A stretch of 64,000 bases of DNA from Camillea tinctor (GCA_022578605.1 MU394087.1:1-64000), one strand, 5' to 3'; positions 22,721 to 35,215 are shown, counted from the stretch's first letter. A program made the numbers and translations. The notes: a model not told the origin generated them from the sequence alone.

Positions 22721-23508
22721 GCATTTAAAATCAGTATATATATAAGTTGTTCCGCTAAGAAAGATAGAAGTTGCACTGGTATATACCTACTAGCTGAGAT
22801 GAAGGATTGCTTACTTACCTAAGTCAGCCTTGTCGTGGTGCGGTGATTGTTGGTTGTTGGTTGCAACGAGCTAGTTTTTGCGTAGGTTCGATTTGTAGCT
22901 GAGGCAGCTTATAAGAAGCTCAAACTGTAACTTTATCGGCTTAACTTACATAGAAATAGCCTGGCTTCTTTAACAAACACAATACAACTAAATACATTAA
23001 AAAAACATAAACGCAAAGTAGAGCAAAAAAATAACTTAAGAATGTTGGAATATGGGGTTACCACCTCACTATACGGTACTACACTACTACTACATGTACA
23101 TATATATCGGGCTTACGCCCTCATAGACTCTCTCCTGGACTAATACACTTTATCCTTTCCCTCACCTACCTATCGTCTCACTCCAATAAAGAAACAACAA
23201 CACTTATCTTTCACGCAATATCCTCATATTCGTGCCGTAACTAAGGCAGTAAGCGGGAATTTGCAGTCCAGCGATTAGGCGAAACTGCCTCAAAGTTGCT
23301 GTTATAAAAAGGAAGAAGTAGGTAGGGCCTAGTTGGATTGTAAAACCCATTCATACCTAGGTATAAATTGATTGGCCAGCCCTTTTTAACTTATCACTTA
23401 TAAGTATGCCGTATATTCCGCATCCTGGAGCGTTGTGCAATCCAACTTAAGACATCTGAACTTCAAAATAGCTCGAGTTTACACACACACATCTTGCCCT
23501 CATACACC
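22721..23508. other. Intergenic, no gene seen
   Basis: AT-rich DNA between the LINE copy and the next gene. It holds one ACCTAGGT palindrome at 23355-23362 and a CA repeat just before the next start codon. Confidence 0.5.
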
Positions 23509-24120
23509 ATGAACAACGTATCTTCTGCGGTCATGCATCCCCCACCTCCGTCAGTTTCAGTCGCCCTGACTATTTCTCCTTCTACATACAAGCGCGGAGA
23601 TGGAGATAGTGGAAATGCCGTTCCAGACCTTTCTGTCGCAGCGACACTAGACTCATCTGCTCCCAAGCCAGTGACTATTCGGACATGGGCCAGCATCTTA
23701 GACCCCGCCCTGGCTTTGCAGCGTCGCGAGTTCAACGCCCAAGATATATCCCAGGATCCACCTGCTAACATCAGCCTTGAGATCATCAAGGGACCTAACC
23801 GCCTCCCATTCAAGCGCAAGAAAGGTAGCTACGACGAGAAGTACTATGTCACGCTGCATCCAGGGCAGGAGGTAACCGTCGCTAAGACGCCACTAGGCAT
23901 CGTTAAGAGATTAAAGAACGGCACACCCATCTTCCAAGCAGGACACACGTATAGCCTGGGTCTCTCAGACGAAGGCAAGAACATCGGGCCTTGGTGGTGG
24001 GGTGTAACGGATGATGTGCTGGACGAAGTTGCTGGGCCACGGAAGAAAGTATCGGGCATCAAAGGGAAGGGTGAAATTGTATTAGAGATGGAACCTGTGT
24101 CTTTTAAAGTCGTTGAATAA
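23509..24120 (+). CDS. Hypothetical protein, 203 aa
   Basis: A single exon from the ATG in CACCATGAAC. The frame is open for five codons 5' but without an ATG. The product has a Pro-rich N-terminus and hydrophilic beta-prone stretches (about 20-75). The middle contains ISLEIIKGPNRLPFKRKKG and YYVTLHPGQEVTVAKTPLG, and the C-terminus is amphipathic, with Trp-rich GPWWWGVTDD. There is no signal peptide or membrane segment. Third codon positions are C-biased, which supports coding. The alternation of short strands with TLHPGQEV and GHTYSLGLSDEG looks like a beta-sandwich. I recognise this as the style of conserved fungal hypothetical proteins but not the family, and I assign no function. Confidence 0.75.
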   Translation: MNNVSSAVMHPPPPSVSVALTISPSTYKRGDGDSGNAVPDLSVAATLDSSAPKPVTIRTWASILDPALALQRREFNAQDISQDPPANISLEIIKGPNRLPFKRKKGSYDEKYYVTLHPGQEVTVAKTPLGIVKRLKNGTPIFQAGHTYSLGLSDEGKNIGPWWWGVTDDVLDEVAGPRKKVSGIKGKGEIVLEMEPVSFKVVE

Positions 24121-25837
24121 TTATTATTAATGCCACTACAACGAACGTGCCAAAAGGATAGCAATATAGAACTTAATTGAACAGGTTTATATCCTTACCT
24201 AGGTTTCAGAACAAAGAATGATAGTTCCTCTAATTGCGGGTATAAAGATTGTGACCGGTGCGACGTAAGATACGAGACGTAGGGTGAGGGCCATCTGAAC
24301 GTCACGTCTCTTCTGCCTAGATAGCAAGTCTGTACATACTAACAACTATAATATCACTTACCTACAATATTCCATATCAGTAGCTATACATACAAAGATT
24401 CTATTTTGTTCCTCAATACCTACCTAGGTATATAAACGTAAAATTAAACCATTAACATTTTTATTTCCATAGAGGTCTAACAATGTTGCAAAGCCAAAGT
24501 AATAATGCCTTCATCCTGCCTTTCGTAATGGACTAAAACTTGAACTCCTGAACGAGGTAAAGAAATTATGTAATTACATGTGTAGTCTCATTTTATTCGT
24601 TCAAGCCCGATGTTGCTAGGCAAAATGAGAGAGTAGGCAAGTGTCTAGATATCATAATAACTTAAAAGGGGCTATGGGGGCTACGGCGGCAAAGAGCACC
24701 ACGCTGACGCCATGTAGTTCTCCTTTACCCTATATAATTCTCGTCACAGCGTCAGCTAATATATTGCGATCTTCATTGATGATGGTTACAATGCAATGAT
24801 CTCTATAAACCTATTTATATGGGAAAATTGGGCAACCAGGCATGCATTAGGAATCATTATCGTGAATTCAGCACCCCCAACTGGGGTTCATCCAAACTAC
24901 CGCACTAAGAATCACCACTTCGCCCTACAGCAGCCACAAAATGCAACCTAGCCTAAACATAAAAGCTTGAATTGCAGATCATTCCTCAGCCCCTCCCCGT
25001 GGGGCAATAGCTGAGCTGACGTTAGATATGGTGATACACAGACTGATACACGGCGCCCTACACATAACTGACGATAATATAGCACACATGTTTGTATACT
25101 AGATATAATACGACCTAGGGAACGATCAGCGCGCTCAAAATAGAGATATTACTAACACAGTCGTTGCCAAAAAAAGATATTGGGGCGTCAGGATGAGCTT
25201 GGCGAAAGCTTGTACGGCAGCTAATGGCAGGATCGAGATTCGATGAGGTGAGGCGGCATGTCAGGAACAAGATCACGCGACCGACTTAATAGGTCCTTTA
25301 TCCATTATTGATAGAGAAGAAGCATATGATGCTCATGATGCCATATTTCACAGATGCTCGTGAAGGAATGTATTATTTACCGCTTGCGACTTGTTTGACT
25401 GCTGGAAGAGCTAAAAAGTACGGTAGACATCTAAAGTCCCAGATGTACCAGTGCTGAAATACACAAACTCTACTAAAGTCAAGGTTGAACGAGACTCCCC
25501 TTTCCCTGAATGGGCTCTTACGTCAATAACTACTTTCCAGACCAATTCAAAGTCTAGAAAGGAGTACAGTTTAAAGCCAACAGCATTATACTTGATATTA
25601 TAAGCCCTTTAGTCTCAAAAATAATATATAATGAATATTATCAAGCAACCACACTCTTATTAGATCATCTGCTGATGCGGGCTGCATTTCCTTACTTCAT
25701 ACTAACCTATATATTTAGAGTACACGCAGGGCGCGAAGGATCAATAGTCTTGCACTTTAACAATCTCTGCAAAGCTAGGGCGGAAGGCGTGCGGACTTCG
25801 AGGGGCGAGAAACAGAACAAGAAAAATACAACTGCTG
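24121..25837. other. Intergenic, no gene seen
   Basis: AT-rich, with two ACCTAGGT palindromes (24197-24204 and 24422-24429). A short GCTGACGC / GCGTCAGC inverted pair lies near 24703 and 24749. No coding-like frame or transposon signature. Confidence 0.55.
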
Positions 25838-27981
25838 CTACTGGAGAACGACTTTCCTTTTAGGGTTGGAAAGCCACCGATCAGGGTTCTTGATTTCCAT
25901 CAGCCCCCAGCGACGGTAGGTGTTGCTGCCTTCGTGGGTAGCTATGACGGCCAAGAGTTTGCGATCCGTCGTTTTCGTCAAAACCAGAAGAAACAGATCC
26001 TGGAACCCCCCGTCATCCGACGCAGCAGCAGCCACGGCGATCATCCCCCTCGATTCCATCTCGGAATGGTCGGGGTGGAACTCGGTCACATCACGCGCCT
26101 CCCGAACATCCTCTTCCCTCACAACGCAGCACGTCAGGAAAATGCGCTGGTGCGATGGGTCTTCATCGAACTCGACGTTAGCCTCGCCATTATGGTTCCC
26201 TAGCAAGATCATATGATATAGATCGACCTGGCCGGTGATGGACATCCACGACCACGTAGGCAGTCCCGGGATCGCCACCGACTCGCGCCCGCTGTAGGTC
26301 TTCTGCCACAGGAGGCACGCGATGGGGCACGACGCCCAGACGCCGAAGTAGCACTTGTCATGGAATATGCCGGAGAGGAAGTCTATCACCCCTCCGGCGG
26401 CCAGGGGTCTGTCCTCGGCGAAGCTCAGGTCCCGGCTGGTGTACTCCTCGACGACCTCGGGCCAGATGCTGCTCAGGCTGTCCTCGATGTCGTTGATGCT
26501 CCTTCCGTCTATTTTTACGTGGCGGTTCACTAGGCGTCGTGGTTTCACTGTAATAATAGGAGTCAGTAATTGCCATGTCAGGTAACTTTTTTTTCTCTAA
26601 GAACCGTTGTTTCGAGTGTCCAAAATCGTACGAATTCATACACCTAGCCATGATAGGCAGTTTTGGCTCCCAAGCCGAAGCCAAAAGGAAGAATAAACGA
26701 CTCCAAAATTACTCACTGCGCGACATGCGGTCGTACCTGATGCATGTCTTCGAAACCGTCACGACGTCCCCGCTTCGGCATCGAAAGAAGGGTTCCAGGT
26801 CGCCGAAGACAAGTAGCCGGGGTGGGATTGAAGCCTCCTGAAATGTCCATCCTCTTTTGTTGATAGGGAAGTCGTCCGTGTGGTGGGTATGTAGTGGCGT
26901 GAATGTTAGGGTGCTAGGATTGTTGCCTTCAAGCGATACCTGTATCTCGCACGACGGGTATCTCTCGTTGAATATAGACACGGGCTTCAGAAAGCCGTCT
27001 CTGACTGAGCTGGCGGTGGCAGCCACTATAGTAACGATCGAATTTTCGTAGATGGAGCACATGCGTGTGATTTCGCGTGCCTTATCAACAGGATCATTCT
27101 GGATGATACACAGGGCGTCTATCCAAAGATATTCAAGTCCTAGCATTTGGGTGGTGAGGATAGCATCTTTAAAAGTTTGAGGTAGGCTAGCACTATCCAG
27201 TGGTCCTCTTTGGAGATCATAGAGGTTCTCTCGAGTCAAGGAAACCTCCTGAGGACCACCCCAACAGTAGCTAAGAGCCGCATACCGTCCTACCTGGCCT
27301 TCTTCTGGGGTGACGTGGAGCGAAACTCGGGGAACGGGTCGCTCATATCCTATGATGCGGAGAACACGGGTAGGAAGAGGTGTAGAGTACTGAAGCTCGC
27401 AATAGTTATGTAACTTTTGTGAGTTTTCACACTCTGAAATTAAGGACCGTAACGCCGCCGCCCATTCTGTCGTGAGGCCATTCCATTCTAATGGTCGGAG
27501 CCGGGTAAGATCGGCGTACGGGCCAGCTACAGAGAGCCATAAGTCTTACGTGTGGATAATCAATATATCTCCCTTTCAACAACATACCCTTAGATGCGAT
27601 CACTCGCAAAGGATGATGAGTCTGCCAGAGCAAACGTCCGGCCTCAGATTCAACACGGAGAGAAAGATGTTCCCATTTAGCATAGTGACTTTCAGGTGCC
27701 TGCAATACAACCCAGCCCTGAGCGGCCTGTTGGAAAGACCGGGGACGCGAGAGATACGTTTCAGGCGCAATGAAGTCACGAAGTCGGCGGATAGATTGAG
27801 GCTGATTTGAACTTCCGACGAAATTCTTGTTCCACAGATAGCTACAGAGTGGGCAATTTGGGCGTGACTCAAACGTAACTACTTTTGAGTGGCGGACGCC
27901 GTGAGAGGTAAAGAGCTGCTGTAAGCCTTCCTGAGAAAACACGAAGGTACACTGCCCACACAAGTTATCTAGCTTAGACAT
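25838..27981 (-). CDS. HET-domain (heterokaryon incompatibility) protein
   Basis: The model has three exons: 27981-27588, 27433-26717 and 26547-25838, giving 606 aa. Introns are 154 bp (GTATGT...TTTCAG) and 169 bp (GTGAGT...TTACAG). An N-terminal Cys pattern (CGQC...CPLC) precedes the HET domain at about 182-345. The domain shows YAALSYCWGG, LEYLWIDALCIIQND with a following IYENSIVTIVAA, and RGWTFQEASIPPRLLVFG. These are the three conserved HET blocks. The C-terminal part carries the usual WSWMS motif. HET proteins trigger programmed cell death when incompatible hyphae fuse; some act in wider self/non-self recognition. The first intron has an alternative (27549 donor, 27390 acceptor) that also keeps frame. 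No partner gene such as an NLR is next to it. Confidence 0.88.
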
Positions 27982-28788
27982 GGCGTGATAGAGGAACAGA
28001 GATCGATTTGACGAGGTGGAATCTTTAGAATCTCATTGTCTCCCTACGTGAGTGGTTTGCTAGAAATCTTGCTTAGCTTGACTAGGAACTCATTAACATT
28101 GACAGCTACTCTTTAGGCATCTCCCCGTCATAAGTAGAAATCCTTCCGAAAGCGAGTGTGAGAACCATCCTCCTGAACCTGACAGGGGTTATCTAGGCGA
28201 AGCAGGATTGGCTGTGAAGGCGAGCACATCATCCACATCTGACCTGATGGCGTTGTTTCCTTACATCTAACCTAAAGTCTGTAGTCGATGTATATATTTA
28301 AATCCGGCATGTAGCTAGGGGAGCTGATTTACTAGTTTGGAGGGGATATCTCCTGCATGTAGCTGAAGAGCTGAAGAGCTGAAAACTATATTCGCTCAGA
28401 ACGAGGCCCGGCAGGGGTTAAGCAAATCTACCATGTATGTACAAGTATGTAAAAGCGGCAGTTGGTACGGTAATGAGTGAGAACCAGCTGATACTTAATC
28501 CGGAGTAAATTTCTCGCAGCTGTAGATCATTCTGACGAATAGATGTGCCGGTTACCAAGGCCTTGGCATCCACAGCAGGCGGTCAATAATATCCATATTG
28601 GAGTTTCGGATGGTTCGGAAATCTCAAAGCTAATAAATCTCAGATTGTGTTGCCTTATTTAACCCCTCTCACTCCTTGTGTATTTTCTATCTCTAATCTA
28701 TACTTCTATCTCTATGCACACTTCTACAGTCTATGATTGGTTAGGGTATATGAGGCGAAACGCAGCACCCATGGAAATCTAGAAATTT
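27982..28788. other. Intergenic, no gene seen
   Basis: Promoter side of the HET gene and 3' side of the desaturase gene. There is a tandem AGAGCTGA run at about 28365-28383. Nothing else is recognisable. Confidence 0.5.
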
Positions 28789-30184
28789 TTATTTATGCCA
28801 TCGCAGAACCCCCGGGGCGTTCGGGTCCTTCTCCACATACTGACAGTCGCGAGTAGTCTCCCACAGTGAGCCTACGAAGGAGCGCTCGTCGCTGTGATAA
28901 AGATCGCCCAGAAGAGGCTTGATCGCATTGGTCGCCTCCTCGGCGTGATAAAACGGAATACGACTGGGGAAATGTCAGTTTCGAGGCACTTGGTTTAGGG
29001 GTATTCAATAAATGAAAACCGGGGGCCAACTTACGAGAATAAGTGGTGGACTACGTGTGTGTCAATGATGCCGTGGAAAATGTGACGGCCGACGAAACCA
29101 AAGTCGCGATCGACGGTCGCGAGGGCACCAGCGACGAAGGTCCAGTGCTCAGCATCGTAGTGAGGCACATCCTTGTGGGTGTGATGAAGGAAGGTGATAG
29201 CGACTGGTTTGCATTAGCAACGTGCATTTACTAATTTTTCTTTTTCTTCTTCTCTTTTGATTGTGGGATGCTTACCTAGCCAGTGGTTGATCCATAGGTA
29301 AGGGACACCATATAGCAGGAACACGGTCTGCCAATCCAGAGCCTTTGAGCCGAAGTACAGAGCGGCCGCGAGAAGCGCGAGGCCAACGTCGGACAGAAAA
29401 ACGTAGAAGGCCTCTTGGGGGCGGAAAACACCGCTGAATGGATCAAGGTGGCTTCGTCTCCACCACTTGGCACCCTTGTCCTGCATGCTATCCTTGCCTG
29501 AAGTGGAGTTGAAGAGGATATACACTTGCCATCCGGCAAGCTGTTGACCCAACAAGCGCAGAAGATTCACCGCCGGCGCATCTTCCAAAACATCGAAGTC
29601 GACGAAGCCGCTCAGCACGTTACCTAGTGACTTCGTGAAAAAAGAAGGGCTCTCTGCTGGCACAAAAGCCATGTCCTTTTCCATGTTTCCGGTGAAGCGA
29701 TGGTGTCGCGCATGAGAGAACTTCCAGGAGAAATAGGGCACGCCCACCAACGAGTGTAGGGCCCAGCCGATGGTATCGTTGAGGCCGCGGTGTACAGAGA
29801 AGGCGCCATGTCCGCATTCGTGCGCCAGAATCCAAATGCCGACGCCGACAAGACCCTGGAAGAAGCCGTACACCGTCCAGAGAAGGGTACGGTATATAGG
29901 GTTAGGTACCGAAGGGATATATGCGAGAGCTGCGTAACCAAGCGCGCCGGCCATAGCGAAGTCTCTGACCACGTAGCCTAGCGATCTCCATGTCGAGGGC
30001 ACGAAGCAGTGAGGTGGAATAGCCTTTCTGATCGTGTTAATATCCGGTAGCCCTGGCTGCTTCGTTTCGAATTTCTAGGACTAGGTGTTAGTAGAAGGCT
30101 ATGGACACGACGATGTCTCTGGCTTACGGATTGCGCTCCGCGAGCCCTCACCGTGGAGGACTCGACTTGGGTAATGGTGGCCAT
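28789..30184 (-). CDS. Delta-12-type fatty acid desaturase
   Basis: Four exons, 30184-30128, 30074-29276, 29203-29035 and 28963-28789, with introns of 53, 72 and 71 bp and clean GTAAG donors, give 399 aa. The three histidine boxes of membrane desaturases are present: HECGH (104-108), HARHH (140-144) and HVVHH (335-339). The start [10 protein letters not shown] and the stretch [15 protein letters not shown] match the FAD2 family. Hydrophobic segments lie at about 58-103 and 220-260. The enzyme inserts a second double bond into oleoyl chains in the ER (Delta-12); an omega-3 or bifunctional activity cannot be excluded from sequence. The first exon is only 19 codons. It is slightly shorter than many fungal Delta-12 enzymes but appears complete. 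Confidence 0.92.
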
Positions 30185-33116
30185 AGTGGCAGTGGATACG
30201 TCTTTGCAAGATGTATCTGTAAAGGCTATCAGAAGAGACAAAAATGAGGTGCACTCATTAAGATATATTGCCTAGAATTTGAGGCTTTAGGGGTTTTTCG
30301 GATTCGAGATATTTTCTAGGATCTAGGACGAAGAAATCGTTCCCCAGACGGGGTTTTGAACATTTTCAGAGATTTCATCTGTGGAGGGATCTTATAGTGG
30401 CTTCCGTTAGAAATGGGGCTTGGCTTCCGTTTAGGAAGGGGATATTATTTGAAGGGACCTGCTGGAAGGGGGTAAAAAATCAGAAATACGATTGGTTCTC
30501 CTGGCTGAACGGAAAGGCTTCTTGTTTGATACTCATGATTCTCCACAAGAACGTTTGCACTAATACGCTAGTGTGTGGTCGGGACCCAAGCCGTCCAACT
30601 CATCTTCGTTGAGGAAAATCTCAACATCTTCAGGGTCCTAGATAGGGGTCCTGGAGGTCTGTTCTTGGAAGCGGGTTTTGCCCAGGGGCTGCCCAGGGAC
30701 CGGACTGGCTCGTATGTGGGCACGGTGCTTTAGCTGGTGTGTGTAATCCCAACTAGCCTAGAAAAGAAATGACCTCTACACACTAGAGCGTCAGGGGATC
30801 CAGGGGATGAGGACTGTCCTAACGTTGCGGCTTTCATAACGAGGCCAGGGGCTAGCCAATAACATGTCCCAGAGTTGTCATGCCATCTGTATCTCCCACA
30901 ACATTCAATCGAGGGATCACATGCTTCTGAGCTCTTGTTTAGCTGTAGCAATTACGTAGTATGCGCTTCCATGCATAACACTGCATGAGACAAAATCTCA
31001 AATTTTCTTACGTCTTAATCGACTTTTTCTAGTCAGGTAAGATGAGGCGTATGTACACCGGGAGCTTTTGTCTTGTGTCTTAGCGGCTGCAAACCGAATC
31101 ATTGTCTTTCAGTTCCCCATATAAACCAGCCAGGTACATGCTTGCAGCTAGCCTCAGAAACAAACGGTTCTATGGCGTTGACTCGACAAGTTCGAATCAT
31201 ATGCATGTACGGAAGAAAAGGGGACGAGGAAGGCGGAAAAGAGAAAGCGAGAACAAAAGGGGAAACGTAAAGAAAAAAATTCTCTCGTGTTGTAACCCTA
31301 GCGCATATGTGTATGTATGTAGGTAGGTAGGTGCTGAATACTACGTTTATAGACAATTGGGCAATGGATAACTTCCCTAGCCTCAGACTACTATTTACTT
31401 TATTTGCCTTAACACTACTACATATGTACCCTCACGGCTACTGATCTACAATCCCTACCCAAAGTGGCCTGTCCAACCAATCAAGCGGGTACCAATTGGA
31501 TATGCTTTGATCTTATCTTTTTTTCTTTTTTTTCTTTTTAGTCTTTTACAAGGATCTCCAGTCTCCAGGAGGGGGGGTGGGTTGGTATCTGTAATAGAAT
31601 CATTTAGTTGAAGGCATTCTAACCATTGAGTTTTGATCTCATTCCATTAGTGCAGGTGTTCTCTAACAAAACCCAAATGATACGATATTCTGGACATTGG
31701 GTTGAATTCCGTTTTTATTATAGACAGCGATGAAGCCCAACATCTTATAGTCTCCAGTTTCCAGGGACACGCTGAAGTAGCAAGTGTGGGTGTGGAGTCC
31801 ATGCATAGGGGAAAAAATATTTCTAGAATCAGGGGCTGAGCGGAGGCGGTATAGGGAAAGATCCAAATACCCATCCATAGTGGACCAGAGCACTGACTAG
31901 ATCGGATTATATTTCATCCTAAGGCCCATATTTGGTCTTCAGAAGCGATTTTTTTTTATGTACAGCCTACAACGTAGCAGGTCTCATACCAGTTGACCTA
32001 GTAATAATAAAAGAAGTTGAAACCGGCCCCGAGGGAGCGGACGATAGGATCTCGGAGATAGTGCCAGATGAACATCAAACAGCATAAAAGAAAGATAAGG
32101 CGTATGTACGGAATGCTACACTATGCCTCTCTTTTCTTTCATCTCTGTGTTTTTAGTATATCCTCCCTACTTCTCTACCGGTACGACGGCCGACAGCCGA
32201 CAACCGCTCCTCTTATAACATGCAGCGTACTTCAGCATTATACACTTTCATCAATTACGGTTAGGTTATATCACCATTAGCTTAATATGTTGAAATACTA
32301 TTAAAATTTGCTCAACAATTATTCTGTCAAACGTTATGACCCGTTAAAATAGACCTGAACGGTGCTATTAGTAACAAAAACACAACCAGCTAGGTATAAG
32401 CCGGCAAAGTTTTTGTCTCAATGAAATCTATTCAAACTAATGATCTTTCCGGTATATAAGCAAGATCTTGACCATTATATTTATAGTGTGAGACAGGAGG
32501 GTTTTTCGTTTGTAATATTTCCCAACCCCATACTCCGTATCTATATATAGGATACTAAATCGCGATTGGGATCAAGCCACTTAACCTTTTTTTTTCCCCT
32601 GTATGTATTCCCTTTCAAAAATTTCCACTAACGCAACGCACGCGCCATAGCATCATGCGTGTAACAACCGCCCAAGACTTAATGATAGTATACACTCACT
32701 ATAAAATGACATAATAACATCTAAAAGGTAAAACAGCGATAAGAATCCAGCTCCTGGCCCAATAAGACGAACCAGGTATGAGTGGTTCGAAAGAGCCGAT
32801 GGCGAACTATGTTCAGGATCGACCTGGGGTTGCAAGCAGCAGGTCACAAAACGCACACAATTGGTACAGTATAAGAGACAAGTTTCAGAGAGTGAGCTCA
32901 ACAATGTATATTAGGCGCGCCGCAATTTTAGATTCTATAAAAGTAAGAAGAGAAAAAAATGCATATCGAAACGAAAGACTACCCCAGCTCGAAGTGAAAC
33001 CTTCCTACATCACATCCATCATCCCCATCGCCCCTCATCACCCTTGCCCCCCGTGTTACCCCTTTTGTAGATACAAGCTTTTCAGCCCTAGAAAACGACA
33101 TACTTGGTAGCTCGAC
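30185..33116. other. Long intergenic region, no confident gene
   Basis: About 2.9 kb. It contains a TAGG repeat at about 31317-31331, T-rich tracts near 31517 and 32590, and a minus-strand open stretch at 31663-31893 that reads somewhat like coding sequence but has no ATG context or homology that I recognise. Confidence 0.5.
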
Positions 33117-33749
33117 TTAGTTGCCGACCTTGTTGATGCAGTTGCCAGAGCCTGGGTCAATGTTAGTATTCATAGTAAATAAACACCTGCAATGGTGGAA
33201 ATCAAACTCACAGTAGGGGTTGCCGACGTAGTTAGAGGTCAGGATGCCGTGAGAGGGGTCGTTGCTGCCCTGGTCGACGAAGTGGATGGGGACAGAGCCG
33301 CAGGTGGCGCATCCGTGCTTGCCAAGAGCATCGACCAACTGCTTGATCTGGCCCAGGTTGAGAGAAGCATTCTGGGGGAAGAGGCAGACACCGCCAGTGC
33401 CGAGGGAACCCTCGGTGGAGAGGCTGATCTCGCCGCTGATGCCATCAACCTCCGCGCTGGCGCTAGCACCGACGGTGATCTTGGCCTGGGTACCAATGCA
33501 GACGATGTGGTCACCGCTGTTGTAGGTGGTGCTGTCGGGCTTGTCGGTGGCAGCGAGGACATCATGCCAAAGCTGCAGAATGTTCGTGCCGGAGTGGTTG
33601 AGTATGGTGGCAGCCGGGCAGAGACCAGAGCCACGGCAGTTGATTCCCAGAGCACGAGGGTTCAAGGGGTCGGCCGGGTTGCCAGACATGCCCGATGGGA
33701 GAGCAAGGGCGGTGGCAAGGAGGCCAGAGAGAGCGAAGAAAGTCTGCAT
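33117..33749 (-). CDS. Secreted KP4-like (killer-toxin-fold) protein
   Basis: Exons 33749-33212 and 33151-33117 flank a 60-bp intron (GTGAGT donor, ACTAAC branch, CCCAG acceptor) and give 190 aa. A signal peptide is clear: MQTFFALSGLLATALA, with likely cleavage near residues 16-20. The mature protein has Cys-rich blocks (INCRGSGLCP, SGDHIVCIG, GGVCLFPQ, GCATCGSVPIHFVDQ) typical of the KP4 family, named after a viral killer toxin of Ustilago. Such proteins are widespread in ascomycete genomes. Some inhibit growth of competing fungi or plant roots, but most are untested. Splicing the last exon restores a final Cys pair (PYCSGNC). It stands next to the large gene desert, a common setting for secreted accessory proteins. 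I infer secretion; its target is unknown. Confidence 0.88.
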   Translation of the reverse strand: MQTFFALSGLLATALALPSGMSGNPADPLNPRALGINCRGSGLCPAATILNHSGTNILQLWHDVLAATDKPDSTTYNSGDHIVCIGTQAKITVGASASAEVDGISGEISLSTEGSLGTGGVCLFPQNASLNLGQIKQLVDALGKHGCATCGSVPIHFVDQGSNDPSHGILTSNYVGNPYCEFDFHHCRCLFTMNTNIDPGSGNCINKVGN

Positions 33750-34321
33750 GGTGATGGTTGGTTTTGAAAACTTAGTTGACGTAAGTGAAGAAGTTGGTTA
33801 TTGTGAAAGCGAGAGAACTTTGTTGGTTGATGATGCTGTAGTGTGAAGAAATGATTGTGTTTGCTGTGTGTTGATGATGATGATTTGGATACTGTTTCTC
33901 TGAGAAATATCCTTCCTTATATATTCGATTTCTGATCATGATGCATCTTCTTTCTCTGTTCCTGAATCCTAATTCAGGAGCTTCATGATTCCACACAATG
34001 GACCTCGCTGGCGACAGCTCGCGAAAGCTTCAGCCATGATATCAGCACTAAAAGTTGTGTCCCCAGTTTCATTTTCCGCCCCTTTGACTATAATTACCAA
34101 ATACAGAGAGATCGTCCAATGAGTTTCATAGGCCATCGGCTGCATAAACCTAGTGCTGATTCGCCGTCAGATTAGGGAAATACCAATTAGGCATGTAACG
34201 CTGAGCTGAGTAACAACAAGCTGAGGTTAAATCATCAACCATGTTGATCACAGCCTCGTCTGGACGAGCGGAGAACGCATAGTCGAAAAAGGACTACAAT
34301 AACAGAAAGTCTTCTTCGATA

Positions 34322-34495
34322 TTAGTCGTTGAGATCTCGCACTTCACCCTTAGGAGCTCCTGCATACTGCCCCTTGACACAATTTCGGAAGGGCTTCAGA
34401 TGTCAGACTTAACCAGGGGACACCATAGGCTTGAGCGCTGTATACAGACAGAGACATTAGATCATTTACTATTTCGGTGTTTACTCTATGAATAG
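34322..34495 (+). mobile_element. Possible retroelement ORF2 relic
   Basis: One frame reads through RGHHRLERCIQTETLDHLLFRCLLY and ends at TAG (34493-34495). The C...ET.DHLLF.C..Y pattern resembles the zinc-knuckle-like C-terminus of non-LTR retrotransposon or RNase H polyproteins. It is short, with no intact element around it. This is a guess from pattern only. Confidence 0.3.
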
Positions 34496-35215
34496 CTCAA
34501 TTTATAATCAACGAGCTGAAAATTTACCCTTCTCGATGTGAGAATTAATAGCCCAAGGCTGGACTAGTAATGATCATGCAGCGAATCTACTTCATACAGA
34601 ACATGAAATGAAGATATGATCGACAATATAGTCATATGCTAAGCAAACGGTATGGTGTTAACAATCGTGGGTATATACAGCATCAATGAGCAATGGGTTT
34701 GCGCTATGGCCAGATTATTCCAAATTACTCCAGTCTTGTCAGCAACATACATGAGTATCTTATTAGGTATATCCATTTTTAAAACTGTACGTTTCGTGGT
34801 TTATGACAGTGATAATTTCCTACAAAAGGGTTATAGCCATAGTCCATTCTTGTCCCTTGACGAAAAGGGAATAATCATGCAAAAGAACATCTCATCTTAT
34901 TATTAAATCAGTCTGAAAATTCTTCCTATCGCAATGTACTTCAGTGATATTGGAGAGTTATGATGAAGTAGTAGAATTCTTGTAAGCATAGAGCTACCTT
35001 TCTACGTCACCACGTCACGAGATAGCTCCTTGACATGTACAGCATGACTAGAGACATATTACGGTGCTGCGGTAAAGGATCAATAGTTTGAAACCCTTGT
35101 CCATGATACCTTCATAAATGGCGTAGATGTGAAGGCGTAGCTTGTCTCCTTAATTAGCTGCCTAATGTCTCAATTGGATTTGCTACAATTAACTGAGCCA
35201 AGAAACAAAAGCTTC

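Noticed and set aside
24703..24757. GCTGACGC / GCGTCAGC inverted pair
   Set aside because: Arms of only eight bases and no flanking duplication; chance is likely.
31183..31196. GTTCGAATC motif resembling a tRNA B-box
   Set aside because: No matching A-box, acceptor stem or terminator T-run could be found around it. I found no tRNA gene anywhere in the window.
33192..33767. 191-codon plus-strand frame opposite the KP4-like gene
   Set aside because: Antisense shadow; the minus-strand protein has a signal peptide, family motifs and a proper intron.
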